Program-made: the position numbers and the translations under genes
Notes under the pieces: generated by a model
Seen by the model: the letters and a program-made list of their open reading frames with translations, nothing else
Databases searched by the model: none
What the model was told of the DNA's origin: nothing
Assembly: GCA_035532735.1 (NCBI GenBank)
Contig: DATKQM010000031.1
Coordinates: forward strand, 1 to 64,000
DNA: 64,000 nucleotides
Direction of reading: 5' to 3'
Source: Chersky-840 sp035532735
Lineage (GTDB): Bacteria; Actinomycetota; Acidimicrobiia; Acidimicrobiales; UBA8190
Part shown: one piece after another, positions 7,728-16,526 of the stretch
Numbering within the stretch: the stretch's first letter is position 1
Layout: the number at the start of each line of letters is the position of its first letter

Positions 7728-8738
7728 TCACGACCTCGGTGCGATGTGGAGGACGGCGGCGCCGGTGAGGTTGTCACCGGCGAGGTCGGCGAGAGCCCGG
7801 TCCGCGTCCTCGAGCGGGTAGGGAGTCGTGGTTGCCACCACGCCCATGCGCGTGGCGATTCGCAGGAATTCCTCTCCGTCGCGTCGGGTGTTGGCGGTGA
7901 CGCTGCGGACCTCGCGTTCGTTGAAGAGATGGTCTTGGTATCGAAGCGAGGGAATGTCACTCAGGTGGATCCCCGCGATGACAAGGACGCCGCCGCGGTC
8001 GAGCGCCTCCAATGCGACGGGCACGATCTCTCCTGCCGGCGCGAAGAGAATGGCCGCGTCGAGCAGCACCGGTGGAGACGCATCGGCCGGGCCCACCGAG
8101 GCCGCTCCGAGCTCGACCGCCAGAGCCCGCGCCTCCTCGGATCGAGTCATCACGTGGACCTCAGCGCCTTCGTGCAGTGCCACTTGGGCTGTGAGATGGG
8201 CCGAGCCCCCGAATCCGTAGATCCCCAGGCGTCCTCCCGGGCGAAGACCCGTCCGTCTCAAGGCGCGATACCCGATGATCCCGGCGCACAGCATCGGGGC
8301 CGCCTGGTCGTCAGACAAGCCGTCGGGTATCCGGTACGCATAGCGTTCGTCGATGACCGCTGCCTCGGCGTACCCACCGTCGTGGTCCCAACCCGTGAAC
8401 GTCGCCTCGAGGCAGAGGTTCTCGTCGCCGCGCCGACAGAACTGACACCGCCCGCACGTTCCCGCCAGCCACGCGATGCCGACCCGGTCACCGATGGCGA
8501 ATCGAGAGCAGTCCGGACCGAGCGCGTCGACACGTCCGACCACCTCGTGGCCCGGCACGATGTTTCTTCGATGCACCGGAAGGTCTCCCTCGCTGACGTG
8601 GAGATCGGTGCGGCATACGCCGCAGGTCGAGACCGCCACCCGGACCTGGCCGGGCCCCGGGAGCGGGAGGTCACGGTCGACCATGCGCAGGGGCCCGTCG
8701 GCCAAGGGCCGAGGTGAGACGACCTCCCAGGCGCGCAT
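7728..8738 (-). CDS. Zinc-dependent alcohol dehydrogenase
   Basis: A 336-residue zinc MDR alcohol dehydrogenase. The catalytic zinc ligands are C39 (STCGVCRTDLH) and H64 (PGHE). The structural zinc site C95-x2-C98-x2-C101-x7-C109 (CGRCQFCRRGDENLC) is intact, and GIYGFGGSAHL forms the NAD(P) loop. The short length and the FGGSAHL loop resemble the AdhA/zinc-binding alcohol dehydrogenase subfamily acting on primary alcohols and aldehydes. I start at MRAWEVV, which is the usual family N-terminus; 172 upstream codons in the same frame are shadow of the divergent ppx gene. It converges on the MDR gene with a 24-base gap. Confidence 0.9.
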   Translation of the reverse strand: MRAWEVVSPRPLADGPLRMVDRDLPLPGPGQVRVAVSTCGVCRTDLHVSEGDLPVHRRNIVPGHEVVGRVDALGPDCSRFAIGDRVGIAWLAGTCGRCQFCRRGDENLCLEATFTGWDHDGGYAEAAVIDERYAYRIPDGLSDDQAAPMLCAGIIGYRALRRTGLRPGGRLGIYGFGGSAHLTAQVALHEGAEVHVMTRSEEARALAVELGAASVGPADASPPVLLDAAILFAPAGEIVPVALEALDRGGVLVIAGIHLSDIPSLRYQDHLFNEREVRSVTANTRRDGEEFLRIATRMGVVATTTPYPLEDADRALADLAGDNLTGAAVLHIAPRS

Positions 8739-8786
8739 GGTCAATGGTCGCACCCGACGAGCCCCGCTGCAGGGAGCCGAGCAGGC

Positions 8787-8798
8787 TACGTTCTCGCC
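8787..8798 (+). promoter_or_regulatory. -10 box of a leaderless ppx/gppA transcript
   Basis: TACGTT (8787-8792) ends six bases before the GTG, so transcription would begin at or next to the start codon. No clear -35 box is seen. Confidence 0.5.
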
Positions 8799-9746
8799 GT
8801 GGGGGTTCGAGCGGCGGTGTGGGACCTCGGGAGCAGCTCGTTCCACCTTCTTGTCTGCGAAGCCGGGAGCGGTGACGCTCTCACCCCGGTCCTCCACCGC
8901 AGGGCGCTGCTGAACCTCGGGTTGAGCGTGGGGGAGCGGGGGAACATCCCCCGGGACCGGATCGCAGCGTCGGTGGCGGCCGCCAAGCGACTCCGGGCCG
9001 GGCTCGCCGAAGCTCGAGCCGAGATCGTGGTCGCCCTCGCCACTGCAGCCCTGCGAGACGCGGCCAACAGCTCCGAGGTGGTGGAACGCCTCGAACGGGT
9101 GGTCGGGACCAAGGTGCTCGTCCTCGGAGGAGAAGAAGAGGCCAGGCTGTGCTTCATCGGTCAATGCGCCGGGGTATGGACAGGCCCAGGCCCGACCCTG
9201 GGGATGGACCTGGGTGGGGGGAGCCTCGAAGCAGCCGTGGGGGACTCCGAGCATCTGAGTATGGCCATGAGCGCGGCGATCGGCCCTGCCCGTCTCCGGG
9301 GCGAGCTCGGGACCGGCGACCCGCTCTCGGTGGCCGATCAGGTCGCGCTCCGATCCCGCACCGGAGAAGCTATGGAGGCGATCTCCGAAGCGGTGTCCGG
9401 GTACCCCGGAGTCACCGATCGGACGGTGGTGAGCGGAGGCACTGTGCGAGCCTTGGCCCGGCTCGCCACCGCACGTGCCCGACGAAGGCCCTCGGCAGGG
9501 CCGGGGGAGGTCAACCAGGTCGAGTTGCCGGCGAGTCAGGTCCTCGAGCTCGCCGACCAGCTGGCCAGGCTCGACCTCCGGGCCCGCCTGGCGCTCCCGG
9601 GGATGCAGCCCCGCCGGGCGCCACTCCTCCCGGTGGGCGCAGCGGTCTTGGCCACCGTCGCGTCAGAGCTCAGGGTGGGGAGATTCGTCGTGAGCGAATG
9701 GGGCCTACGCGAAGGAGCGATCCTCGACGCACTGCACCATCGTTGA
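8799..9746 (+). CDS. Ppx/GppA-family phosphatase
   Basis: A 315-residue member of the actin-like ATPase superfamily. Phosphate-1 loop WDLGSSSFHLLV (8-19), a GGEEEAR segment, the phosphate-2 loop MDLGGGSLE and a late VVSGGTVRALARL are all present. The family hydrolyses polyphosphate or the pppGpp 5'-phosphate; at this length it lacks the C-terminal HD domain of E. coli Ppx, as in the short actinobacterial Ppx1 type. It starts at GTG directly after a -10 box and has no Shine-Dalgarno sequence, consistent with a leaderless message. It is divergent from the alcohol dehydrogenase. Confidence 0.87.
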   Translation: MGVRAAVWDLGSSSFHLLVCEAGSGDALTPVLHRRALLNLGLSVGERGNIPRDRIAASVAAAKRLRAGLAEARAEIVVALATAALRDAANSSEVVERLERVVGTKVLVLGGEEEARLCFIGQCAGVWTGPGPTLGMDLGGGSLEAAVGDSEHLSMAMSAAIGPARLRGELGTGDPLSVADQVALRSRTGEAMEAISEAVSGYPGVTDRTVVSGGTVRALARLATARARRRPSAGPGEVNQVELPASQVLELADQLARLDLRARLALPGMQPRRAPLLPVGAAVLATVASELRVGRFVVSEWGLREGAILDALHHR

Positions 9747-9861
9747 ACGTTCGAGCGTCAAGACCAGGAACTCAGCGCGCGCCGAACCCAACGAGGAACT
9801 GGAGTGGAGACGCCGGGGCCAGTTCGCGCCCCAGGCGGTGCAACGTCGAACCCTGGCGGTC

Positions 9862-10017
9862 CTACGTCGTCTTCTTGCCCAAGATCCTGTTCATCTTGGT
9901 GCCGCACGTCGGACACGTCCCCTGCGCGGCCCGCCGACCATTCGCGAGCTCGACTTCCTGACCCTCGAACTGTCGCTTTTCACGACATTTCACACAGTAA
10001 CCCTCGTACGAAGCCAC
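9862..10017 (-). CDS. Small zinc-ribbon protein, DUF5679-like
   Basis: A 51-residue protein. C-x2-C pairs in EGYCVKCREKR and GTCPTCGTKM form a zinc ribbon, with the basic tail RILGKKTT. This matches the actinobacterial DUF5679 type (YCVKCRxKR ... G.CPVCGTKM). I start at GTG because GAGGAGGA lies seven bases upstream on the minus strand; the much longer open frame upstream is not family-like. Its role is unknown. It converges on ppx. Confidence 0.8.
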   Translation of the reverse strand: MASYEGYCVKCREKRQFEGQEVELANGRRAAQGTCPTCGTKMNRILGKKTT

Positions 10018-10288
10018 GCTCGTCCTCCTCACTGTGCGCCCCGCCAGATATCGGCTTGAAGCTATCGCCGGGTTTCGCACCAGACGTGGATGGTAGGCAC
10101 GCCAGGCACGCCGGCGACGAGGAAGGTGGCCTTTGACCTGGTTGACCAGGGAACCGCCGGTCCACATCGACACCTCGCGGCGCCCCCAGGGGGGACCCGG
10201 CGCTGGCCCGTGGGGCGATGGGTTGTCACACTGGACCAGGACCGGGGAGCTCTCCGAGAGGCGCTCCACGCCGAGAAGGGATGTCGTG

Positions 10289-11107
10289 ATGACAGGAAAC
10301 GAGGAGTCGGTCATCGCCATCCTGGCCGAGGAGTGGGGTGCCATCGACACCTTGGCCCAGGGCCTCGCCGACGCGGAATGGGAACTGCCGTCGGAGTGTC
10401 CGGGGTGGACGGTGCGCGACGTGTTGTCACACCTGATCGGCATCGAACGGGTGCTACTGGGCGAAGCCCCCCCGCCGCCGCTCGCGGAGTTGCCGGCCCA
10501 CGTCGAAAACGAAGTCGGTGCCCGCAACGAGGCGTGGGTCGCATCGCGGCGCTCGCATCCCGGGCCTGAGGTCCTGCGTGAATTCCAAGAGGTCACGGCG
10601 CGTCGCATCTCCGAGCTGCGGTCATGGCCCGAGTCTCGTTTCGACGAAATCGGCCCGAGCCCGGTCGGCGTTGTCCCGTACCGCGAGTTCATACACGTGC
10701 GGGTCATGGACTCCTGGGTGCACGAGCAGGACATCCGGGTTGCCACGGGTCGGCCCGGTCACGATGCTGGACCTGCTGCGGAGCTCTCGATCGACCGCCT
10801 CTGCGCGGCGATGCCGTTCGTCGTGGGCAAGCAGGCGGGAGCCCCAGAGGGAGCCTCGGTCCGATTCGACCTGCGCGGTCCGCTGTCGCGGCGCATCGAC
10901 GTCATCGTGCGCGACGGCCGGGCCAAGGCTGTGGTGGAGCTGAACGAGAAACCTACGACCTTTCTCGACATGGACGTGGAGGTCTTCTGGCGCCTGGCCT
11001 GCGGCCGGGTGGACGGAAAGGCCGCTCATCTCGCTGGGCTCGTGGACGTGGGTGGCGACGACGCCCTCGCGTCTCGCGTGCTCGACGCCATGGCCTTCAT
11101 GATCTGA
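10289..11107 (+). CDS. DinB-like/mycothiol-dependent maleylpyruvate isomerase-family protein
   Basis: A 272-residue protein. The N-terminal four-helix bundle (about 1-170) shows the family signature PSECPGWTVRDVLSHLIGIE; its second metal-binding element is around HVRVMDSWVHEQDIR, with His residues placed as in the DinB/MDMPI fold. The C-terminal alpha/beta domain (about 180-272) resembles the sterol-carrier-like tail of these proteins. Members use mycothiol or bind metal in thiol-transfer reactions, and the substrate is unknown. The ATG is preferred because GAGAAGGGA lies eight bases upstream; 52 upstream codons in frame are Pro/Arg-rich noise. Confidence 0.82.
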   Translation: MTGNEESVIAILAEEWGAIDTLAQGLADAEWELPSECPGWTVRDVLSHLIGIERVLLGEAPPPPLAELPAHVENEVGARNEAWVASRRSHPGPEVLREFQEVTARRISELRSWPESRFDEIGPSPVGVVPYREFIHVRVMDSWVHEQDIRVATGRPGHDAGPAAELSIDRLCAAMPFVVGKQAGAPEGASVRFDLRGPLSRRIDVIVRDGRAKAVVELNEKPTTFLDMDVEVFWRLACGRVDGKAAHLAGLVDVGGDDALASRVLDAMAFMI

Positions 11108-11164
11108 TGACGCCCACGGTCCGTGGCTGTGGCCCCTTTGCGACGGGTCCGTGACGGGGACTTG

Positions 11165-11181
11165 TAGACTCTGCATTCCTT
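11165..11181 (+). promoter_or_regulatory. -10 box close to the tig start
   Basis: TAGACT (11165-11170) leaves 11 bases before the ATG, predicting a leader of about five nucleotides. The best upstream hexamer, TTGCGA, is 21 bases away, which is too far for a standard -35. Confidence 0.4.
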
Positions 11182-12624
11182 ATGCGCGCCACCGCAGAGC
11201 AGGTCGAGGGCAACAAGGTTCGCCTCTCCGTCGAAGTCGACGAGGCCGAGGTGGACCAAGCACTCGCCGCTACCGTTCGTCGACTCTCCACGCAAATCCG
11301 GGTTCCAGGGTTTCGTGCTGGCAAGGTGCCTCGCCAGGTACTCGAGGCTCGGCTCGGGGGCGCCACCGCGTTGCGCCAACAGGCGCTGAGCGATGCTCTG
11401 CCCGATCTGTACGCGCGTGCCGTCGTCGACACCGAAGTTGACCCCATCGCCGCCCCGGAGATCGACATCAAGTCCGGTGAGGACGGTGGGCCTGTGACCT
11501 TCGACGCCGTCGTCGAGATCCGCCCCACCGTGTCGATCGCCGGGTACGGCGGGTTGCAGGTGACGCTTCCGGGTATCGAGGTCGGCGACGAGGAGATCAC
11601 CGCACAGGTGGACCGGTTGCGTGACCAATCCGGCGAGCTCACCTCGGTGGGCCGAGCCGCGCGCGACGGGGACCACGTGTCGATCGATCTCCACGGGTCG
11701 CGCCAACACGGTGAGGACCTCCATGTCGAGGACTATCTCTACGAGGTCGGCAGTGGTGCGGAGATCGAGGGACTCGACGAGCAGCTCCGGGGGGCCAAGA
11801 CCGGCGACATCCTGGAGTTCTCCGCACCGGTCCGGACCGAGGACTCCGAGGACGAGGCCCAGATCCGGGTGCTCGTCAAAGACGTGAAGGAGAAGATCCT
11901 TCCCGAGCCCACCGACGAGTGGGCCGCCGAGGCTTCGGAGTTCGACACCCTCGAGGCCTTACAAGACGACCTGCGAGGTCGCCTCCGACAGCTCAAGTTG
12001 GTCCAGGCCCAGCTGGCACTGCGCGAACGCACCGTCGATGCCCTCGTGGGCCTGGTCGCCGAGGACCCCCCTGAGTCACTCGTCGAGGAGGAGGTCCGCG
12101 AGCGCCTGCACGATCTCGGGCATCGCCTCGAGGCGCGCCGCCTCACCGTCGAGCAGTTCCTCCAGGCATCAGGCCGAGGTGAGGGTGAGTTGCTCGCCGA
12201 GATCCGGGCTGATGCCGCTCGGGCCGTTCGCCTCGACCTTGCCCTGCGGGCGCTCGCTGACGCTGAGGACGTCCAGGTCACAGACGAGGAGCTCGACGAA
12301 TCGATCGGGGAGATGGCTCAGCAGGCAAGCACCAGCGCGGCCGATTTACGTCGCCGACTCGACCGCGCAGGCAGGCTGCCCGCGGTACGCTCCGACAGGA
12401 GGAAGGCGAAGGCACTGACCTGGCTCTTCGACCAAGTGGACCTGGTCGACGAAGACGGGAAACCCCTGTCCCGGGACGACTTGCACGTGGACGTCGCAGC
12501 ACAAGGAGCAGGTGGCGCCGAACAAGGCGGCCAAGAGGGCAGTGCCGATGAGGCCGAGCCCGGCGAACAAGGGAGCGAAGACGTGCAGGTTGAGGGACGA
12601 TCCACGGCGGAGGCCGAATCGTGA
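11182..12624 (+). CDS. tig: Trigger factor
   Basis: A 480-residue ribosome-bound chaperone and peptidyl-prolyl isomerase. The N-terminal ribosome-docking signature GFRAGKVP is at 43-50. An FKBP-type domain follows (about 155-240, with DGDHVSIDLHG), then the helical arm domain. The last 60 residues are an acidic, Gly/Gln-rich tail (GAGGAEQGGQEGSADEAEPG) that is longer than in E. coli and looks disordered. It lies upstream of clpP and clpX, as in most bacteria, and its TGA overlaps the clpP GTG. It meets nascent chains at the ribosome exit site. Confidence 0.96.
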   Translation: MRATAEQVEGNKVRLSVEVDEAEVDQALAATVRRLSTQIRVPGFRAGKVPRQVLEARLGGATALRQQALSDALPDLYARAVVDTEVDPIAAPEIDIKSGEDGGPVTFDAVVEIRPTVSIAGYGGLQVTLPGIEVGDEEITAQVDRLRDQSGELTSVGRAARDGDHVSIDLHGSRQHGEDLHVEDYLYEVGSGAEIEGLDEQLRGAKTGDILEFSAPVRTEDSEDEAQIRVLVKDVKEKILPEPTDEWAAEASEFDTLEALQDDLRGRLRQLKLVQAQLALRERTVDALVGLVAEDPPESLVEEEVRERLHDLGHRLEARRLTVEQFLQASGRGEGELLAEIRADAARAVRLDLALRALADAEDVQVTDEELDESIGEMAQQASTSAADLRRRLDRAGRLPAVRSDRRKAKALTWLFDQVDLVDEDGKPLSRDDLHVDVAAQGAGGAEQGGQEGSADEAEPGEQGSEDVQVEGRSTAEAES

Positions 12625-13262
12625 GGGTCACGGGCGGAGCCCAGGGCTATCTGGTTCCCACGGTCATCGAGCAAACGAGCCGTGGAGAGCGTGGATATGA
12701 CCTCTACTCCCGCTTGCTCAAGGAGCGCATCATCATCCTCGGGACACCCATCGACGACACCGTGGCCAACCTCATCTGCGCCCAGATGCTCTTTCTCGAG
12801 TACGAAGAGCCGGACAAGGACATCCACCTCTATGTCAACTCGCCCGGAGGCGACATCACCGCCCTCTTCGCGATCTACGACACCATGAAATTCGTGAAGC
12901 CCGACGTGTCGACGTTCTGTTTCGGCCAGGCGGCCTCGGCGGCGGCAGTGTTGCTGGCGGCGGGCGCCAAGGGCAAGCGATTCGCGCTGCCGCATGCTCG
13001 GATCCTCCTCCATCAACCCTGGGGCGGAGCCGCCGGACAGGCGAGCGACATCGAGCTCCAGGCCAAGGAGATCATCCGGATGCGGGATCTGCTGAATTCG
13101 ATGATCTCCGATGACACCGGGCAGGCCCCCGACAAGATCGCCCGGGACACCGATCGGGACTTCGTCATCACCGCCGATGAGGCTGTGACCTATGGGCTGA
13201 TCGACGAAGTGATCACCACCCGTGATGCCGTGGGTGCCGCCGAAGCCGTCGGCGCGGCGTAG
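12621..13262 (+). CDS. clpP: ATP-dependent Clp protease proteolytic subunit
   Basis: A 213-residue serine peptidase that forms the degradation chamber docked by ClpX. The catalytic triad is S106 (FGQAASAAAV), H131 (ILLHQPWGG) and D180 (DTDRD), with the standard spacing of 25 and 49 residues. The residue after the Ser is Ala rather than the usual Met/Gly pair. The GTG overlaps the tig stop (GTGA). Only one clpP is present here, whereas many actinobacteria have a clpP1-clpP2 tandem; a second copy may lie elsewhere. Confidence 0.96.
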   Translation: MRVTGGAQGYLVPTVIEQTSRGERGYDLYSRLLKERIIILGTPIDDTVANLICAQMLFLEYEEPDKDIHLYVNSPGGDITALFAIYDTMKFVKPDVSTFCFGQAASAAAVLLAAGAKGKRFALPHARILLHQPWGGAAGQASDIELQAKEIIRMRDLLNSMISDDTGQAPDKIARDTDRDFVITADEAVTYGLIDEVITTRDAVGAAEAVGAA

Positions 13263-13289
13263 GCTCGTACAGGGCGAAGGGGGAACACG

Positions 13290-14564
13290 GTGGCGAAGTT
13301 CGGGGACGGCGGAGACCTCGTCAAGTGCAGTTTCTGTGGCAAGTCCCAGAAGCAGGTCAAGAAGCTGATCGCCGGGCCCGGTGTCTACATCTGCGACGAA
13401 TGCATCGACCTCTGCAACGACATCATCGCTGAGGAGCTCGCCGAGACACCGGAGTTCTCCTTCGAGGAGCTTCCCAAGCCGCGTGAGATCTTCGACTTCC
13501 TGAACGACTACGTGATCGGCCAGGAGTACGCCAAGAAGATCCTGTCGGTGGCGGTCTACAACCACTACAAGCGTGTCCAGGCAGGAACGGCCCAGGCCTC
13601 TGAGGTGGAGTTGGCGAAGTCCAACATCCTCCTCCTCGGCCCTACCGGCTGTGGCAAGACACTGTTGGCCCAGACCCTGGCCCGCATGCTCAATGTGCCG
13701 TTCGCCATCGCCGACGCCACCGCGCTGACCGAGGCCGGGTACGTCGGCGAGGACGTGGAGAACATCCTCCTCAAGCTGATCCAGGCCGCCGACTATGACG
13801 TCAAGCGGGCCGAGACCGGGATCATCTACATCGACGAGATCGACAAGATCGCCCGCAAGAGCGAGAACCCCTCGATCACCCGTGACGTGTCGGGGGAGGG
13901 TGTCCAGCAGGCGCTGCTCAAGATCCTGGAGGGGACCACCGCCTCGGTGCCGCCCCAAGGTGGTCGCAAGCACCCCCACCAGGAATTCATCCAGATCGAC
14001 ACGACCAACATCCTCTTCATCTGCGGAGGGGCGTTCGCGGGGCTCGACAAGATCATCGAGAGCCGGATCGGCCGCAAGGGGATCGGCTTTCGGGCCGAGG
14101 TCCGTCGCAGCACCGAGGCTCGTGACAGCGAGGTTCTCCGCCATGTCCTGCCCGAGGATCTGATCAAGTTCGGACTGATCCCCGAGTTCATCGGGCGGCT
14201 CCCGGTCGTGGGTGCGGTGTCGAGCCTCGAGAAGGACGCGCTCATCCGGATCCTGGTCGAGCCGAAGAACGCATTGGTCAAGCAGTATCGACGCGTGTTC
14301 GAACTCGACGGCGTGGAGCTCGAGTTCGCTGACGACGCCCTCGAGGCCGTGGCCGAACAGGCCCTGTTGCGCGGCACGGGCGCCCGGGGTCTCCGGGCCA
14401 TTCTCGAAGAGGTCCTTCTCGAGGTTATGTACGACCTCCCCAGCCGAACCGATGTCGGCAAGTGCGTTATCGACCGGGCTGTGGTGCTCGATCGCGTCCA
14501 CCCGACGCTCGTACCCCAAAATGAGCCGGCCAACAAGGTGCGGACGCGCCGGGCCGCTTCCTGA
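13290..14564 (+). CDS. clpX: ATP-dependent Clp protease ATP-binding subunit ClpX
   Basis: A 424-residue AAA+ unfoldase. The N-terminal zinc-binding domain has C13-x2-C16 and C35-x2-C38 (CSFCGKS ... CDEC). Walker A is GPTGCGKT (117-124), followed by the Walker B segment YIDEIDKIA and a sensor/arginine-finger region up to GTGARGLRAILE. The adjoining clpP supplies its peptidase. The GTG start has GAAGGGGGAA nine bases upstream. The length is typical. Confidence 0.97.
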   Translation: MAKFGDGGDLVKCSFCGKSQKQVKKLIAGPGVYICDECIDLCNDIIAEELAETPEFSFEELPKPREIFDFLNDYVIGQEYAKKILSVAVYNHYKRVQAGTAQASEVELAKSNILLLGPTGCGKTLLAQTLARMLNVPFAIADATALTEAGYVGEDVENILLKLIQAADYDVKRAETGIIYIDEIDKIARKSENPSITRDVSGEGVQQALLKILEGTTASVPPQGGRKHPHQEFIQIDTTNILFICGGAFAGLDKIIESRIGRKGIGFRAEVRRSTEARDSEVLRHVLPEDLIKFGLIPEFIGRLPVVGAVSSLEKDALIRILVEPKNALVKQYRRVFELDGVELEFADDALEAVAEQALLRGTGARGLRAILEEVLLEVMYDLPSRTDVGKCVIDRAVVLDRVHPTLVPQNEPANKVRTRRAAS

Positions 14565-14581
14565 CGGACCTCCACCCGGCG

Positions 14582-15955
14582 TTGTCAGCCCACACCGACA
14601 ACGACGCGACGCGCCCCGGGCGCGACGACATGGTGGCCTGGCTCGACGGTCACGCCGATTACGAGTCGTCCATGCCCACCCGGGTGGGTGCCCCCACGCT
14701 GGAGCGCATTCGCGCCTGGTGCCGGCTGTTGGGCGATCCCGAGCGATCGTGCCCGGTGGTCCACGTCACGGGCACCAACGGCAAGGGCTCGACCGCCAAG
14801 ATCCTGACCGAGCTGTTCATGGCCGACGGGCTGACCGTCGGCACGTACACGAGCCCCAATCTGGCCCGGGTCAACGAGCGGCTGGCCAGAAACGGCGAGC
14901 CCATCGACGACGACGAGCTGGCCGAGGTGCTCTGGTCGCTGGCGGCCCTCGAGCCCTTGCTCGCCGAGCGCACCACTCGCTTCGAGCTCCTCACGGCGGC
15001 GGCTTTTCGGTGGTTTGCCGACAGTCCCGTGGACGTGGCGGTCGTCGAAGTCGGGCTCGGCGGTCGTTGGGACGCCACCAACGTCGTCGAACCTGACGTG
15101 GCTGTCATCACGAACGTGAGCTACGACCATGTGGAGATCCTCGGTCCGACCCTGCGCGACATCGCCACCGAGAAGGCCGGGATCATCAAGCCGGGGTGTC
15201 GGGTGGTGGTAGGCGAGACCGATCCCGACCTGCTCGGCATCTTCACCGCCGCCGCCGAGGAGCAGGGGGCGGTCGAGACTTGGGTGCGAGGAGTGGAGTT
15301 CGGCTGCGTGGGCAATCAGGTGGCGGTGGGCGGCCGGCTCCTCGACCTGCGCACACCCGGGGCGCGCTACCCCGAGGTCTTCCTCTCGCTCCACGGTGCC
15401 CATCAGGGCGACAACGCGGCGTGTGCCGTGGCCGCCGCCGAGGCCTTCTTCGGTGCCCCCCTGGCGCCGGTGGTGGTCGACCATGCCCTGGGATCGGTGC
15501 AAGTCCCGGGGCGGATCGAGATCATCTCCCGGGCACCGGTGATCGTCCTCGACGGTGCCCACAACGTGGCCGGGGCCAAGGCGCTGGGCCGTGCCCTGAT
15601 GGCCGAGCTGGCGCCGGCCGACGACACCATCGCACTGGTCGGCATGCTCCAGGGCCGAGATCCCAGTGCCATGCTCGAAGCCCTCCGACCGGCCGGGGTC
15701 ACGACGGTCGTGGCCTGCACCGCACCGTCGCCGCGGGCCATCCCGGCTGCGTCGATCGCCGAGGCGGCGCGAGCCCTCGGGCTCCAAGCCCTGGCCGCCG
15801 ACACCGTCGCCGACGGCCTCACCCTGGCTCGAGCCCGGCTGTCCTCGACCGGGACGCTCATAGTGACGGGTTCGCTGTACGTGGTGGCCGATGCCCGGGC
15901 CATCCTGGCGGGATCGACCACCTGGGTCGACCCCGGTAGCCTCTCCGAGCCATGA
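14582..15955 (+). CDS. folC: Bifunctional folylpolyglutamate synthase/dihydrofolate synthase
   Basis: A Mur-ligase-like enzyme that adds glutamate to dihydropteroate and tetrahydrofolates. The P-loop HVTGTNGKGST is near residue 61, followed by the TSPNLARVNER segment, the VEVGLGGRWDATN signature, and VLDGAHNVAG in the C-terminal domain. The TTG start gives 457 residues; the in-frame ATG at 14630 (MVAWLDGHADY) is a credible alternative that would drop a polar 16-residue leader, and neither has a clear ribosome binding site. Its stop overlaps ndk (ATGA). It is unusual for valS to be absent before folC. Confidence 0.93.
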   Translation: MSAHTDNDATRPGRDDMVAWLDGHADYESSMPTRVGAPTLERIRAWCRLLGDPERSCPVVHVTGTNGKGSTAKILTELFMADGLTVGTYTSPNLARVNERLARNGEPIDDDELAEVLWSLAALEPLLAERTTRFELLTAAAFRWFADSPVDVAVVEVGLGGRWDATNVVEPDVAVITNVSYDHVEILGPTLRDIATEKAGIIKPGCRVVVGETDPDLLGIFTAAAEEQGAVETWVRGVEFGCVGNQVAVGGRLLDLRTPGARYPEVFLSLHGAHQGDNAACAVAAAEAFFGAPLAPVVVDHALGSVQVPGRIEIISRAPVIVLDGAHNVAGAKALGRALMAELAPADDTIALVGMLQGRDPSAMLEALRPAGVTTVVACTAPSPRAIPAASIAEAARALGLQALAADTVADGLTLARARLSSTGTLIVTGSLYVVADARAILAGSTTWVDPGSLSEP

Positions 15956-16362
15956 ACCGCACCCTTGTGATCTGCAAGCCTGACGCCGTCGAGCGTGGAC
16001 TCGTGGGTGAACTCGTCGGGCGCCTGGAGCGCAAGGGCCTGCGACTGGTGGCCGCCGAGCTCCGACAGATCGACGAGGCCATGGCGTCAGAGCACTACGA
16101 AGAGCATCGTGGCAAGCCCTTTTACGGTGACCTGGTGGGGTTCATCACGCGGTCGCCCTCGATGGTGCTCGTGGTGGAGGGTCCCGAGGACACCTGGAGC
16201 ATCGTCCGGACCTTGATGGGTTCGACGAACCCCGCCGAGGCGCCACCGGGGACCATTCGCGGTGATCTGGGGACACTGCTGACCGAGAACCTCGTCCACG
16301 GATCGGACTCAGCCGAGTCCGCAGCGCGCGAGATCGCCATCTTCTTCCCGGGATTGGCCTGA
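15952..16362 (+). CDS. ndk: Nucleoside diphosphate kinase
   Basis: A 136-residue enzyme that equilibrates nucleoside tri- and diphosphates through a phosphohistidine. The active-site H116 lies in NLVHGSDS, with ICKPDAVERG near the N-terminus and GSTNPAEAPPGTIRGD before the His. It is translationally coupled to folC, and a TAGCCT -10 box (15937-15942) nine bases before the ATG could also give a separate short-leader transcript. Confidence 0.96.
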   Translation: MNRTLVICKPDAVERGLVGELVGRLERKGLRLVAAELRQIDEAMASEHYEEHRGKPFYGDLVGFITRSPSMVLVVEGPEDTWSIVRTLMGSTNPAEAPPGTIRGDLGTLLTENLVHGSDSAESAAREIAIFFPGLA

Positions 16363-16416
16363 CGCCCTCGGTCCCCATCGCCACGTCGCGACGCCGCGCA
16401 TGGCCGCCACCTCGCC

Positions 16417-16445
16417 TTGTGTGGTCGAGTGGAGTCCCGTAGCCT
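16417..16445 (+). promoter_or_regulatory. mreB operon promoter
   Basis: TTGTGT (16417-16422) and TAGCCT (16440-16445) are separated by exactly 17 bases. The predicted start near 16452 leaves a leader of about 75 nt before mreB. Confidence 0.55.
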
Positions 16446-16526
16446 GGGCGGAACCCCCAGTACAGAGGCGGGAGGCCGCCCGGATTCGGCGACGGTCCCC
16501 GCTCCATCAAGAGGTAGATCGACGCC

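Noticed and set aside
11108..11181. tRNA gene before tig
   Set aside because: No TPsiC-like GTTCRANTC segment or acceptor pairing is present here or in other gaps.
12318..14519. 733-codon minus-strand ORF opposite clpP-clpX
   Set aside because: It is the antisense of three well-supported genes in GC-rich DNA; the translation is Asp/Arg/His-rich without motifs.
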